The notes under the pieces were generated by a model that worked only from the letters and a program-made list of their open reading frames with translations, was not told where the DNA came from and searched no databases. Position numbers and translations under genes: made by a program. This document shows positions 7,582-15,893 of a DNA stretch of 64,000 bases, piece after piece. This stretch comes from Wansuia hejianensis (GTDB lineage Bacteria; Bacillota; Clostridia; Lachnospirales; Lachnospiraceae): NCBI RefSeq assembly GCF_014337215.1, contig NZ_CP060635.1:509501-573500 (forward strand). Direction: 5' to 3'. Positions within the stretch are counted from its first letter, which is position 1. Each line of letters starts with the position of its first letter.

Positions 7582-9852
7582 ATGGAGATGGATAACCGTC
7601 CCGATCCTGACCGGCTGCTGAAGCAGGTGGAATCGGAAGAACAGAACAGGAAAAAGGGAAAACTGAAAATTTTTTTCGGCTATGCCGCAGGCGTGGGCAA
7701 GACCTACGCCATGCTGCAGGCCGCCCGCCAGGCCGCGGCGGAAGGAACCGATACCGTGGCAGGATATGTGGAACCTCATGCCCGCCCGGAGACAACTGCT
7801 CTCCTGGACGGGCTTGAAGTGCTTCCTGTCAGAGAAATTCCATATAAAAATATCTTGCTGAAGGAATTTGATCTGGATGCGGCTCTGGCGAGGAATCCGC
7901 AGCTGATTCTGGTGGATGAGCTGGCCCATACCAATGCGCCCGGTTCCCGTCATACGAAACGGTACCAGGATATACAGGAGCTGCTGGCCGCGGGGATTAC
8001 TGTCTATACGACGGTCAACGTCCAGCATCTGGAAAGCCTGACGGACATTGTGGCGTCCTTCACAGGAATTGTAATCCATGAGAGGATTCCTGATTTTGTA
8101 TTTGACGGCGCCGATAAAATCGAGCTGGTGGATATCGAGCCGGAGGAGCTGCTAGCCCGTTTCCAGGAAGGGAAGGTTTACCGGAAGCAGCAGGCAGGAA
8201 GGGCGATGGATCATTTCTTTACAATTGATAATCTGCAGGCCCTGCGGGAAATCGCCCTCCGCCGGACGGCAGACCAGGTGAATCTGAAAACTGAACGGAT
8301 GCGTGAACAGAACAGAGGCAGTGAATACTGCACCGATGAGCATATCCTGGTCTGTCTTTCACCTTCGCCGTCCAATGCGAAGGTCATACGGGCGGCCGCC
8401 AGAATGGTCAAAGCCTTTAAAGCCAGGTTTTCAGCCGTATATGTGGACAGCGGCAGGAACAAGCCGCTGAACAGCGAGGACCTCATGCGGCTTCAGATGA
8501 ATGAAAAACTGGCGGAGCAGCTGGAAGCCAGGATTATCACTCTGTTTGGAGAATCCATCACCGGGCAGATCGCGGAATACGCCAGGGTTGCCGGAGTATC
8601 AAAAATTGTGTTGGGACGCAGCTATACGAAACATAAGAAATCCAGTTTTTCTGAACAACTGGCAAAGCTGCTGCCGAAGCTGGAAATCTATCTGATCCCT
8701 GATACATACTCCAGTGCGTACAGGGGAAAATATTCCAGGAAGGGACGTACGGCTGTTGTCAAGAATAAAGAGGAGCGGCAGACGCATATGATGCGGGACC
8801 TGGCGGTTCTGGCGGCAATTCTGGCCATATCTACAGCAGCTGCGGTATGCTTCCGCGCGCTGGGGCTGGATGACTCAAACAGCATTATGATCTATATATT
8901 GGGCATACTTCTGACAGCGCTGATTACGGAAAAGCAGATCTACAGCCTGTTTTCGGTACTGGGAGGCGTGGTTTGCTTTAACCTGCTGTTCACAGAACCG
9001 ATAGGTACACTGCTGGTCAGCCAGCCGGGATACTTTGTTACCTTTGGAGTTATGTTTGCCGTTGGCTCTACTACGGCACTGCTGGCCAAGAAGGTGAAAA
9101 GGTACGGCCGTCAGGCGGTGAGGCGCTCCTGGAGAATGGAAACCCTGCTGGAGACAAACCAGCAGCTTCAGATGGCAGAGGGAGAGGACAAGATTGCGGA
9201 TGTGGTCTGCAGCCAGCTCTGCCGCCTGCTGGGAAGAGATATCATCTATTTTCCGGGCGAGCCGGACCGGGTGAAGGCAAAGCTCTATCCGCTGGAATCC
9301 GGAAGCCAGGCTGAGCTGTTGACTGGTGAGGAAGAGGTGGCCGTAGCCGCCTGGTCCTATAAAAACAACAAACATGCAGGAGCCATGACGACGACACTCC
9401 CGGGGGCCAAAGGACTGTATCTTGCGATCCGAAGCGACAGGCGGGTATTCGGCGTTGTGGGAATCCGGATGGGAGAGCGCCAGCTCTCTATATTTGATGA
9501 AAGCCTTCTGAACGGGATATTAGGCGATGCAGCTCTGGCAATGGAAAGGGAAAGGACGCAGGAGGAAAAGAATATCGCCCTGATCCGGATGAAGCAGGAG
9601 GAAACGCGCCTGAATCTGCTGAGCGGTGTGTTCCACAGGCTGCGCCAGCCGGTGGAGAATGTGTGCCGGGATTCGGCAGAGCTGCGAAGATGCGGAGAGG
9701 AGTTGCCGGAGGAAAAGCGACGGGAGCTGTATGACGAATTATATGAGAATTCGGCCAGTCTCTCTGAACTGGCCGGCCATCTGCTGGAAATCCTGTCAGC
9801 GGAAAAAGAGGGGAAGAAGATATATGAAAACAGCCAGAAAAAACAGAATTAA
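7582..9852 (+). CDS. KdpD-type sensor half without a kinase catalytic domain
   Basis: 756 residues. Order: KdpD input domain with a Walker-A loop GYAAGVGKT (33-41) and VDELAHTNAPGSRH (111-124); a USP domain (about 253-375); a four-helix DUF4118 membrane block (405-500); a GAF-like domain (525-655); then a dimerisation helix with VFHRLRQPV (His 685 kept, surroundings degenerate). It stops there: no N, G1 or G2 boxes of an HATPase domain follow. The USP domain has SPS-X20-FSAVY (260-287), close to the c-di-AMP motif SxS-X20-FTAxY described for staphylococcal KdpD. The next gene overlaps it by 29 bases and supplies a kinase domain. I infer a two-piece sensor. Confidence 0.85.
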   Translation: MEMDNRPDPDRLLKQVESEEQNRKKGKLKIFFGYAAGVGKTYAMLQAARQAAAEGTDTVAGYVEPHARPETTALLDGLEVLPVREIPYKNILLKEFDLDAALARNPQLILVDELAHTNAPGSRHTKRYQDIQELLAAGITVYTTVNVQHLESLTDIVASFTGIVIHERIPDFVFDGADKIELVDIEPEELLARFQEGKVYRKQQAGRAMDHFFTIDNLQALREIALRRTADQVNLKTERMREQNRGSEYCTDEHILVCLSPSPSNAKVIRAAARMVKAFKARFSAVYVDSGRNKPLNSEDLMRLQMNEKLAEQLEARIITLFGESITGQIAEYARVAGVSKIVLGRSYTKHKKSSFSEQLAKLLPKLEIYLIPDTYSSAYRGKYSRKGRTAVVKNKEERQTHMMRDLAVLAAILAISTAAAVCFRALGLDDSNSIMIYILGILLTALITEKQIYSLFSVLGGVVCFNLLFTEPIGTLLVSQPGYFVTFGVMFAVGSTTALLAKKVKRYGRQAVRRSWRMETLLETNQQLQMAEGEDKIADVVCSQLCRLLGRDIIYFPGEPDRVKAKLYPLESGSQAELLTGEEEVAVAAWSYKNNKHAGAMTTTLPGAKGLYLAIRSDRRVFGVVGIRMGERQLSIFDESLLNGILGDAALAMERERTQEEKNIALIRMKQEETRLNLLSGVFHRLRQPVENVCRDSAELRRCGEELPEEKRRELYDELYENSASLSELAGHLLEILSAEKEGKKIYENSQKKQN

Positions 9853-11227
9853 ACTCTGGAAAGGGGCCGGGATTTCCCTGGGGCTGCTGACGGCGGCCAC
9901 AGCACTGGGCCTGGTTTTCCGGAGAGCGGACGTTCTGGAAACCAACATCGTCCTGCTGTATATCCTCGCGGTGTTCTTCGCGTCGGCGCTGACAGAGGGA
10001 TATCTCTATGGTATCTGCATGTCTGTGGCAGCCCTGCTGGCCTTTAATTACTTTTTCACAGAGCCGCGCTACACCCTGAATGTATATAACCCTGGGTATC
10101 TGGTCACATTTTGCGTGATGGCTGCGGTTGCGCTGATGACCGGCACTCTGACCTCCAGAGTAAAGAGAGGAGCCATGGAGGCGACCGAGAGGGAAAAAGA
10201 GGCTACGGCACTGTACCAATTGACCGGACGGCTGGCTCAGGCAGAAAACATGAGGCAGATTGAAGAACAGGTAGAGGCATCTCTGCAGAGGTTTTTGGGA
10301 TACAGCGGAAGCTGCCGGGCCTTTGCGGATCTGAACACTGAGAGTGGAGAAACCTCCTGCTGCTGTCCCATCAGCCAGGGGGGCCAGGTGATTGGCACGA
10401 TCACCGTGCCGGGAAAGAGCCGTGAGGAGCTGGACCGCCGGCAGCAGCGGTTTCTGCAGGCTGTTGCTGAATGTGCCGCCCTGGCCATGTCCAGGGTGCT
10501 ATCTGTGGAGCAGCAGCAGAAAAGCAGGGAAGAGGCCGAACGGGAGCGGTACAGGGGGGATCTGTTACGGGCCATTTCCCATGACCTGCGGACACCCCTT
10601 ACAGGGATTATGGGCACTTCAGAGATGATTATGGATATGACGGAAAAAGCAGATCCGCGGTATGAACTGGCGAGAGGGATTAACAAGGACGCTCACTGGC
10701 TGCACGGGCTGGTGGAAAACATCCTGAGCCTCACCCGTCTGCAGGAGGGGAGACAGCTTCTGAACCGGCAGCCGGAAGCGGTGGAGGAGATCATCGGAGG
10801 AGCTGCCGGACAGATGAGATCACGCGCCCCGGGATATCAGTTTGATGTGCGTGTTCCAGAGGAGGTGCTGGTGATACCCATGGATGGGAAACTGATTATG
10901 CAGGTGCTGGTGAACCTCATGGATAATGCGGTAAAGCATTCGAAGCCGGAGGAACCGGTTTCAGTATCAGTGGAAAAGAGCGGCGACAAAAGGTTTGCAG
11001 TATTCCGGGTGAGAGACCGGGGAGAGGGTATAGCAGAGCAGGATCTGGACCAGATCTTCCAGGCATTTTATACATCAAAAGTAAATATGGCGGATGTCAG
11101 GAGAGGGATCGGGCTGGGTCTGTCCATCTGCGAATCGGTCGTCAGGGCCCATGGAGGCCGGATATGGGCGGCAAACCGTCAGGACGGTCCGGGAGCAGAA
11201 TTCACCTTTACACTTCCGCTGCAGTGA
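9824..11227 (+). CDS. KdpD-type histidine kinase half (DUF4118-GAF-HisKA-HATPase)
   Basis: 467 residues from ATG 9824, inside the end of the preceding gene; the frame is open further upstream, but that part lies within the sensor gene. Four membrane helices of DUF4118 (about 10-105, with FNYFFTEPRYTLNVYNPGYLVTF), a GAF-like domain, HisKA with AISHDLRTPLTG (His 253), and HATPase_c with NLMDNAVKHS, DRGEGI and GIGLGLSI. The KdpD input and USP domains are absent. Because both this and the preceding protein contain DUF4118 and HisKA, this is not one gene broken by a frameshift. It looks like a duplicated kdpD in which each copy kept a different end. Confidence 0.85.
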   Translation: MKTARKNRIKLWKGAGISLGLLTAATALGLVFRRADVLETNIVLLYILAVFFASALTEGYLYGICMSVAALLAFNYFFTEPRYTLNVYNPGYLVTFCVMAAVALMTGTLTSRVKRGAMEATEREKEATALYQLTGRLAQAENMRQIEEQVEASLQRFLGYSGSCRAFADLNTESGETSCCCPISQGGQVIGTITVPGKSREELDRRQQRFLQAVAECAALAMSRVLSVEQQQKSREEAERERYRGDLLRAISHDLRTPLTGIMGTSEMIMDMTEKADPRYELARGINKDAHWLHGLVENILSLTRLQEGRQLLNRQPEAVEEIIGGAAGQMRSRAPGYQFDVRVPEEVLVIPMDGKLIMQVLVNLMDNAVKHSKPEEPVSVSVEKSGDKRFAVFRVRDRGEGIAEQDLDQIFQAFYTSKVNMADVRRGIGLGLSICESVVRAHGGRIWAANRQDGPGAEFTFTLPLQ

Positions 11228-11241
11228 GGCAGGTGACAGAT

Positions 11242-11937
11242 ATGGAATTTCATGGAGAATTAGTATTAATTGTTGAGGACGATCCTCAGATCAGAAACTT
11301 TATTCTATATATTCTGAAGCAGGAGGGTCTGAATGGGATCACGGCAGGGAATGCCGGAGATGCCCTTAAGAAGCTGGTGGCGCATCCGGTGGATCTGGTG
11401 CTTCTGGATCTCGGCCTGCCCGACAGAGATGGGATGGAGGTGATCGGCAGAGTCAGGGAATGGTCGGAGGTGCCAATCCTCGTGGTGTCCGCCAGAGACC
11501 AGGATCGAGAGAAGGCGGCAGCTCTGGATGCCGGAGCTGACGACTATCTGACAAAGCCGTTTTCAGCCACAGAACTGACCGCGAGAATCCGCGTAGCCTT
11601 CCGTCACCTGTACCGGGAGGGGATGGTGAGGATGAAAAGCAGTTACCAGGTGGGGAGCCTGGTTCTGGATCTGGAAAAGCGCCAGTTCAGCCTGGATGGA
11701 GAATCTCTTCACCTGACTCCCATGGAATTCCGGCTGATGAGCCTCTTCATGAAAAATGCCGGGAAAGTCCTGACGAGCACTTATATTCTGAAGGAGATCT
11801 GGGGAAGCGCCGATTCCGACACCCAGGCCCTCAGGGCGCTGATGGCCGCCCTGCGCAGAAAGATAGAGAAAAACCCGGCCAATCCCAGATATCTGTTCAC
11901 AGAAGTAGGAGTTGGATACCGGATGGCAGATGAATAA
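11242..11937 (+). CDS. kdpE: KdpE-type response regulator, copy 1
   Basis: 231 residues of the OmpR/PhoB class. Receiver domain with the acidic pair EDD (12-14), phosphorylated Asp 56 in LLDLGLPDRDG and the switch Lys in YLTKPF; C-terminal winged helix with HLTPMEFRLMSLF and the ending EVGVGYRM. The start at 11242 is chosen because it lies just after the kinase stop and matches the family N-terminus; the frame is open further upstream, inside the kinase gene. It is probably co-transcribed from kdpF onward and is the likely partner of the split sensor. Confidence 0.9.
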   Translation: MEFHGELVLIVEDDPQIRNFILYILKQEGLNGITAGNAGDALKKLVAHPVDLVLLDLGLPDRDGMEVIGRVREWSEVPILVVSARDQDREKAAALDAGADDYLTKPFSATELTARIRVAFRHLYREGMVRMKSSYQVGSLVLDLEKRQFSLDGESLHLTPMEFRLMSLFMKNAGKVLTSTYILKEIWGSADSDTQALRALMAALRRKIEKNPANPRYLFTEVGVGYRMADE

Positions 11938-11943
11938 ACAGTG

Positions 11944-12011
11944 ATTCTCACACAATTCTCACAGGCACTTACGGATTCCTAACACTTCCTTCACAGAAAA
12001 AAAGCTATACT
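11944..12011 (+). promoter_or_regulatory. Phased direct repeats and promoter before the TPR gene
   Basis: ATTCTCACA occurs at 11944 and 11955, 11 bp apart, followed by CCTAAC (11978) and TTCACA (11990). A -10 TATACT lies at 12006-12011. If the -10 boxes are superimposed, TCCTAAC and TTCACA fall exactly where ACTTAAT and TTTACA lie in the kdpF promoter. This looks like a diverged operator of the same regulator class, or one for the other KdpE copy. Confidence 0.5.
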
Positions 12012-12042
12012 GTAACCATGAAGAGGAAAGGAAGTGTATCAT

Positions 12043-12441
12043 ATGTCAGAAGAAAGAAAAGCATTATTTCAGCTTTCGATGAAAATTCGTGAGATGGTGG
12101 AAAAGAATAAATCCAACAGTGAAGATCAATGGGGAAAATGCCGGGAAATAGTCTGCGGGGCAATGGAGCAATATCCAAACGCAGCAGAGCCCCACAATCT
12201 GTATGGAATCCTTCTGGAAGAAGCGGGAAACCATACGGGCGCCATGAAGCATTTCCGCGCTGCGGCCGCACTGGATCCCACTTATCTGCCGGCCAGGAAG
12301 AACCTGGAGCGGTTCGGAAGTTTTGAAAGAGATGAAAAAATATACTATACAGAAGAGGACTGCATAGAAAGAAAGGAAAAGGGGTTTGCTTTAAAAAAAT
12401 TAATGTTTCCAGTGTTTGTTAAAAAGGTATCCTCATTATAA
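12043..12441 (+). CDS. Small TPR-containing protein of unknown role
   Basis: 132 residues from ATG 12043 behind AGGAAAGGA (a GTG at 12034 is possible but too close to that site). Residues 45-85 make one to two tetratricopeptide units (AEPHNLYGILLEEAGNHTGAMKHF, then AAALDPTYLPARKNL); the end is basic and hydrophobic. No signal peptide or membrane helix. It sits between kdpE copy 1 and kdpD copy 2, with phased repeats in front and a KdpE-type operator behind. A regulatory adaptor in K+ signalling is only an inference; I do not recognise a named family. Confidence 0.75.
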   Translation: MSEERKALFQLSMKIREMVEKNKSNSEDQWGKCREIVCGAMEQYPNAAEPHNLYGILLEEAGNHTGAMKHFRAAAALDPTYLPARKNLERFGSFERDEKIYYTEEDCIERKEKGFALKKLMFPVFVKKVSSL

Positions 12442-12460
12442 AACTTATATCACAAGAATC

Positions 12461-12524
12461 TTTATAAAATCTTTACGGGAAGGCAGATGACTTAATTTTA
12501 AGTTTACAGATTTTGTGTTATAAT
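12461..12524 (+). promoter_or_regulatory. KdpE-type operator/promoter for the second kdpD-kdpE
   Basis: TTTATAAAATCTTTAC at 12461-12476 (one base different from the kdpF site), ACTTAAT at 12490-12496, TTTACA at 12503-12508 and TATAAT at 12519-12524. Element identity and all offsets (29, 42, 58) equal those at kdpF, about 9.6 kb away. This would make the second two-component pair part of the regulon it may control. Confidence 0.75.
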
Positions 12525-12580
12525 AATTCAGATCAATAAAAAGGAAGGAATTCTGCCTTGCGGGGTCTGATGAATGAAGG

Positions 12581-15205
12581 ATGGAGACACACAGAGAGAG
12601 ACGCGGAGAATTAAAGATCTTTTTTGGCTATGCGGCAGGGGTCGGCAAGACCAGTGCCATGCTGAAGTCGGCCTGGGAACAGCTTGAGAAGGGGCGGGAT
12701 GTAGTCTGCGGCCATGTGGAGCAGCACAGCCGGGCGTCAGTGCTGGAGATGGCGGCGGAGCTGCCGCAGGTTCCGGAGAAAGAGAACAGGGAGCTGGATC
12801 TGGACGGCCTGATGGCCAGAAGGCCGGAACTGGCGGTCGTGGATGAACTGGCTCATACCAACCGTCCCGGCGGACGCCATGAGAAGAGGTATCAGGATAT
12901 TGAAGAGCTGCTGAACAGCGGAATTGATGTCTATACGACGCTGAACGTACAGCACCTCGAAAGCCTCTGTGATGTGGCGGCGTCCATCACAGGAACGATT
13001 GTCAGAGAACGGATTCCTGATAAGATATTCGACAGAGCTGCCCAGGTGGAACTGGTGGACCTGGAGCCAGAAGAGCTGAGGAGGAGGATCCGGGAAGGGG
13101 ATGTGGTCCGGGAGAGCCAGATAGAAACTGCGCTGCAAAATTATTTTACTCTTGAAAAGCTGACTGCTCTCAGGAAGCTGGCCCTCAGGCGCTGTGCAGA
13201 GAGGTCCGGACATGCAGGAAAGCCGGAGCGGAGAAAGGGTGCCGGTGAATTCCGGACGGAGGAGAGCATTCTCGTAGGACTGTCTTCCTCTCCTTCTAAT
13301 GAAAAGATATTACGGGCGGCAGCCAGAATGGCCGGGGCTTTCGGAGGAAGGCTGACAGCCCTGTTTGTGGAAACGCCTGAGACAGAGGCAATGAATCGGG
13401 AGAATAAGGAAAGGCTGCGGAATCATATGCATCTGGCTGAACAACTGGGAGCTGTGATTGAGACGGTATATGGAGAGGATGTGGCCTTCCAGATTGCTGA
13501 ATACGCGAGGATCTCCGGCACAACCAAGGTTGTGGTGGGCAGAAGCGGAGTGAAAAAGAACAGGTTCTCGCTGAAGGCTTCGTTTTCAGAGAAGCTGACC
13601 TTTTATCTGCCTGATATAGATATTTATATTATTCCGGAACAGGAGACGGCAGAAGCCGTCCTGCACCGGAAGAAAGTATTGAATGAAAAGCTGACCAGCG
13701 GGGATTTTGTGAAGTCCCTGCTGATTTTGGTGGGAGCCACGATCATAGGAAAAGCGTTTCAGAGCCTGGGCTTCGGAGAGGCGAACATTATCATGGTTTA
13801 TATCCTGGGGGTACTGGTGACAGCCGTGGCAACCTCTCACCGGGTATTCAGCCTGTGTTCTTCACTGGTCAGCGTGCTGGCCTTTAACTTCTTCTTCACG
13901 AAGCCAGAATATACGCTGAAAGCTTATGACGCCAGTTATCCAGTCACATTCCTGATCATGTTCACGGCCGCTTTTCTGGCCAGCTCTCTGGCTCTGAAAA
14001 TCAAGAAGCAGGCCCGGCAGTCAGCGAAAACGGCTTACCGCACACAGGTGCTCCTGGATACGAATCAGCTGCTGCAGCAGGAAAAAGATGGGGCAGGCAT
14101 TGCCAAGACTGCGGTCCGTCAGTTGATGAAGCTGCTGAAGAGAGACATCATTTACTATGGCGCGTCCGGCGGAAGCCTGGAAGAACCTCTGATCTGCCCC
14201 GCAGGAGAAGACGGCAGGGGGAGGTTTGGTTATCTGGATGATAATGAGAAAGCAGTTGCAGCCTGGGTGTACAGGAACAACAAACGTGCCGGGGCGTCCA
14301 CCAGTACGCTGGGAAGTGCCAAATGCCTGTACCTGGCCATCAGAAGCCAGGGGGCCGTCTATGGGGTCGTCGGAATTGCACTGGAACAGGGAGAAAGCCT
14401 GAGCGCATTCGAGAATAACCTGGTGCTGTCCATCCTTCTGGAATGCGCGGTTGCGCTGGAAAAGGAACAGCTGCGCCAGAAACGGGAGGAGGCCCAGGCC
14501 CAGGCGAAGAATGAACAGCTGAGGGCTAATCTCCTCAGGTCAATTTCCCATGACCTGCGGACCCCACTGACGTCTATATCCGGAAATGCGGGAATCCTCA
14601 TGAGCAATCCTCTGGATGAGATAACCAGAAAGAGGCTTTATACAGACATCTATGACGATTCCATGTGGCTGTACAATCTGGTGGAAAACCTGCTGTCTGT
14701 GACCCGGATGGAAGATGGCACCATGCATATCAATATGCAGGCGGAGCTGCTGGAGGAATTGGTCATGGAGGCTCTGAGACATGTAAGCAGGAAAAGCAAA
14801 GAGCACGTGATCCGGGCGGAGCTGCCGGACGACCTGCAGCTGGTGCGGGTGGATTCCAAGCTGATTGTACAGGTACTGATCAATCTGGTCGATAATGCGA
14901 TCAAATATACGCCCGGGGGCTCAGAGATCGTGATCCGTTCCCGGGCGGAAGGCGGCCGGGTGCTGATTTCTGTGGCCGACGACGGTCCGGGTATACCTGA
15001 TGAACAAAAGAGCAGAGTGTTTGAAATGTTTTATACTGCCGGGAATACGGTGGCTGATTCCAGGAGAGGAATGGGACTGGGGCTGGCGCTGTGCAAATCG
15101 ATCATAACGGCTCACGGAGGACAGATTACAGTGACAGACAACAGTCCTCACGGGGCGGTCTTCACATTTTCATTGACGGCTGAGGAGGTAAAGATTCATG
15201 AATAA
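12581..15205 (+). CDS. kdpD: KdpD sensor histidine kinase, full length (copy 2)
   Basis: 874 residues with the complete KdpD layout: input domain with GYAAGVGKT (16-24) and VDELAHTNRPGGRH, USP domain (228-345), DUF4118 four-helix block (about 385-480), GAF, HisKA with SISHDLRTPLTS (His 657) and HATPase_c with NLVDNAIKYT, DDGPGI and GMGLGL. In the USP domain the c-di-AMP-type motif reads SSS-X20-LTALF (235-262): the aromatic first and last positions seen in FTAxY have become Leu and Phe. It overlaps kdpE copy 2 by 8 bases, so the two are translationally coupled. Confidence 0.95.
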   Translation: METHRERRGELKIFFGYAAGVGKTSAMLKSAWEQLEKGRDVVCGHVEQHSRASVLEMAAELPQVPEKENRELDLDGLMARRPELAVVDELAHTNRPGGRHEKRYQDIEELLNSGIDVYTTLNVQHLESLCDVAASITGTIVRERIPDKIFDRAAQVELVDLEPEELRRRIREGDVVRESQIETALQNYFTLEKLTALRKLALRRCAERSGHAGKPERRKGAGEFRTEESILVGLSSSPSNEKILRAAARMAGAFGGRLTALFVETPETEAMNRENKERLRNHMHLAEQLGAVIETVYGEDVAFQIAEYARISGTTKVVVGRSGVKKNRFSLKASFSEKLTFYLPDIDIYIIPEQETAEAVLHRKKVLNEKLTSGDFVKSLLILVGATIIGKAFQSLGFGEANIIMVYILGVLVTAVATSHRVFSLCSSLVSVLAFNFFFTKPEYTLKAYDASYPVTFLIMFTAAFLASSLALKIKKQARQSAKTAYRTQVLLDTNQLLQQEKDGAGIAKTAVRQLMKLLKRDIIYYGASGGSLEEPLICPAGEDGRGRFGYLDDNEKAVAAWVYRNNKRAGASTSTLGSAKCLYLAIRSQGAVYGVVGIALEQGESLSAFENNLVLSILLECAVALEKEQLRQKREEAQAQAKNEQLRANLLRSISHDLRTPLTSISGNAGILMSNPLDEITRKRLYTDIYDDSMWLYNLVENLLSVTRMEDGTMHINMQAELLEELVMEALRHVSRKSKEHVIRAELPDDLQLVRVDSKLIVQVLINLVDNAIKYTPGGSEIVIRSRAEGGRVLISVADDGPGIPDEQKSRVFEMFYTAGNTVADSRRGMGLGLALCKSIITAHGGQITVTDNSPHGAVFTFSLTAEEVKIHE

Positions 15206-15893
15206 ATATATGATTCTGGTGGTGGAGGATGATGCGGCGATACGCAACCTGATCGTTACAACGCTGGAGACTCAGGGATACCGTTATAAAACGGCTGTCT
15301 CAGGAAAAGAAGCCCTCATGGAGGCGGCTACCCACAATCCGGATATTTTGCTGCTGGATCTGGGCTTGCCGGATCTGGACGGTGTGGACATCATACGGAA
15401 GATCAGGACCTGGTCTACCATGCCGATCATCGTGGTCAGTGCCCGAAGTGAGGATTCCGATAAAATAGAAGCGCTGGACGCCGGAGCTGATGATTATCTG
15501 ACAAAGCCCTTCTCCGTGGAGGAGCTGCTTGCGAGGCTCAGGGTATCTATCCGGAGAATCAGCTATAATCAGGGGCTGACAGAAGAAAACCCTGTGTTCG
15601 TAAATGGAGAGCTGAAAATTGACTATGCTTCAGGCTGCGCTTACCTGAAGGAGGAAGAGTTGCACCTGACGCCGATAGAATATAAGCTGCTGTGTCTTCT
15701 GGCGAAAAATGTGGGAAAGGTGCTGACACACACCTATCTAACCAGAGAGATCTGGGGAAGCGCCTTTGAAAGCGATGTGGCGTCCCTGCGGGTCTTTATG
15801 GCGACCCTGCGGAAAAAAATAGAGACAGACACCACCCATCCCCAGTATATTCAGACCCATGTGGGAGTCGGCTACCGGATGATCCGGATCTGA
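15198..15893 (+). CDS. kdpE: KdpE-type response regulator, copy 2
   Basis: 231 residues. Receiver domain with EDD (10-12), phosphorylated Asp 54 in LLLDLGLPDLDG, YLTKPFS; winged helix with HLTPIEYKLLCLL and HVGVGYRM. The start lies inside the end of kdpD behind GAGGAGG, so it follows the kinase it most likely serves. Its 3' end overlaps the convergent tmcAL gene by 22 bases; no terminator is visible between them. Confidence 0.92.
   Translation: MNKYMILVVEDDAAIRNLIVTTLETQGYRYKTAVSGKEALMEAATHNPDILLLDLGLPDLDGVDIIRKIRTWSTMPIIVVSARSEDSDKIEALDAGADDYLTKPFSVEELLARLRVSIRRISYNQGLTEENPVFVNGELKIDYASGCAYLKEEELHLTPIEYKLLCLLAKNVGKVLTHTYLTREIWGSAFESDVASLRVFMATLRKKIETDTTHPQYIQTHVGVGYRMIRI

Noticed and set aside
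7582..11227. Split kdpD as a simple frameshift or sequencing error
   Set aside because: Both parts contain their own DUF4118 and HisKA regions, so joining the frames would not restore one normal KdpD.
12018..12092. 24-codon frame starting at ATG 12018
   Set aside because: Starts only seven bases after the -10 box, so near or before the transcript start; no ribosome site. ATG 12043 fits better.
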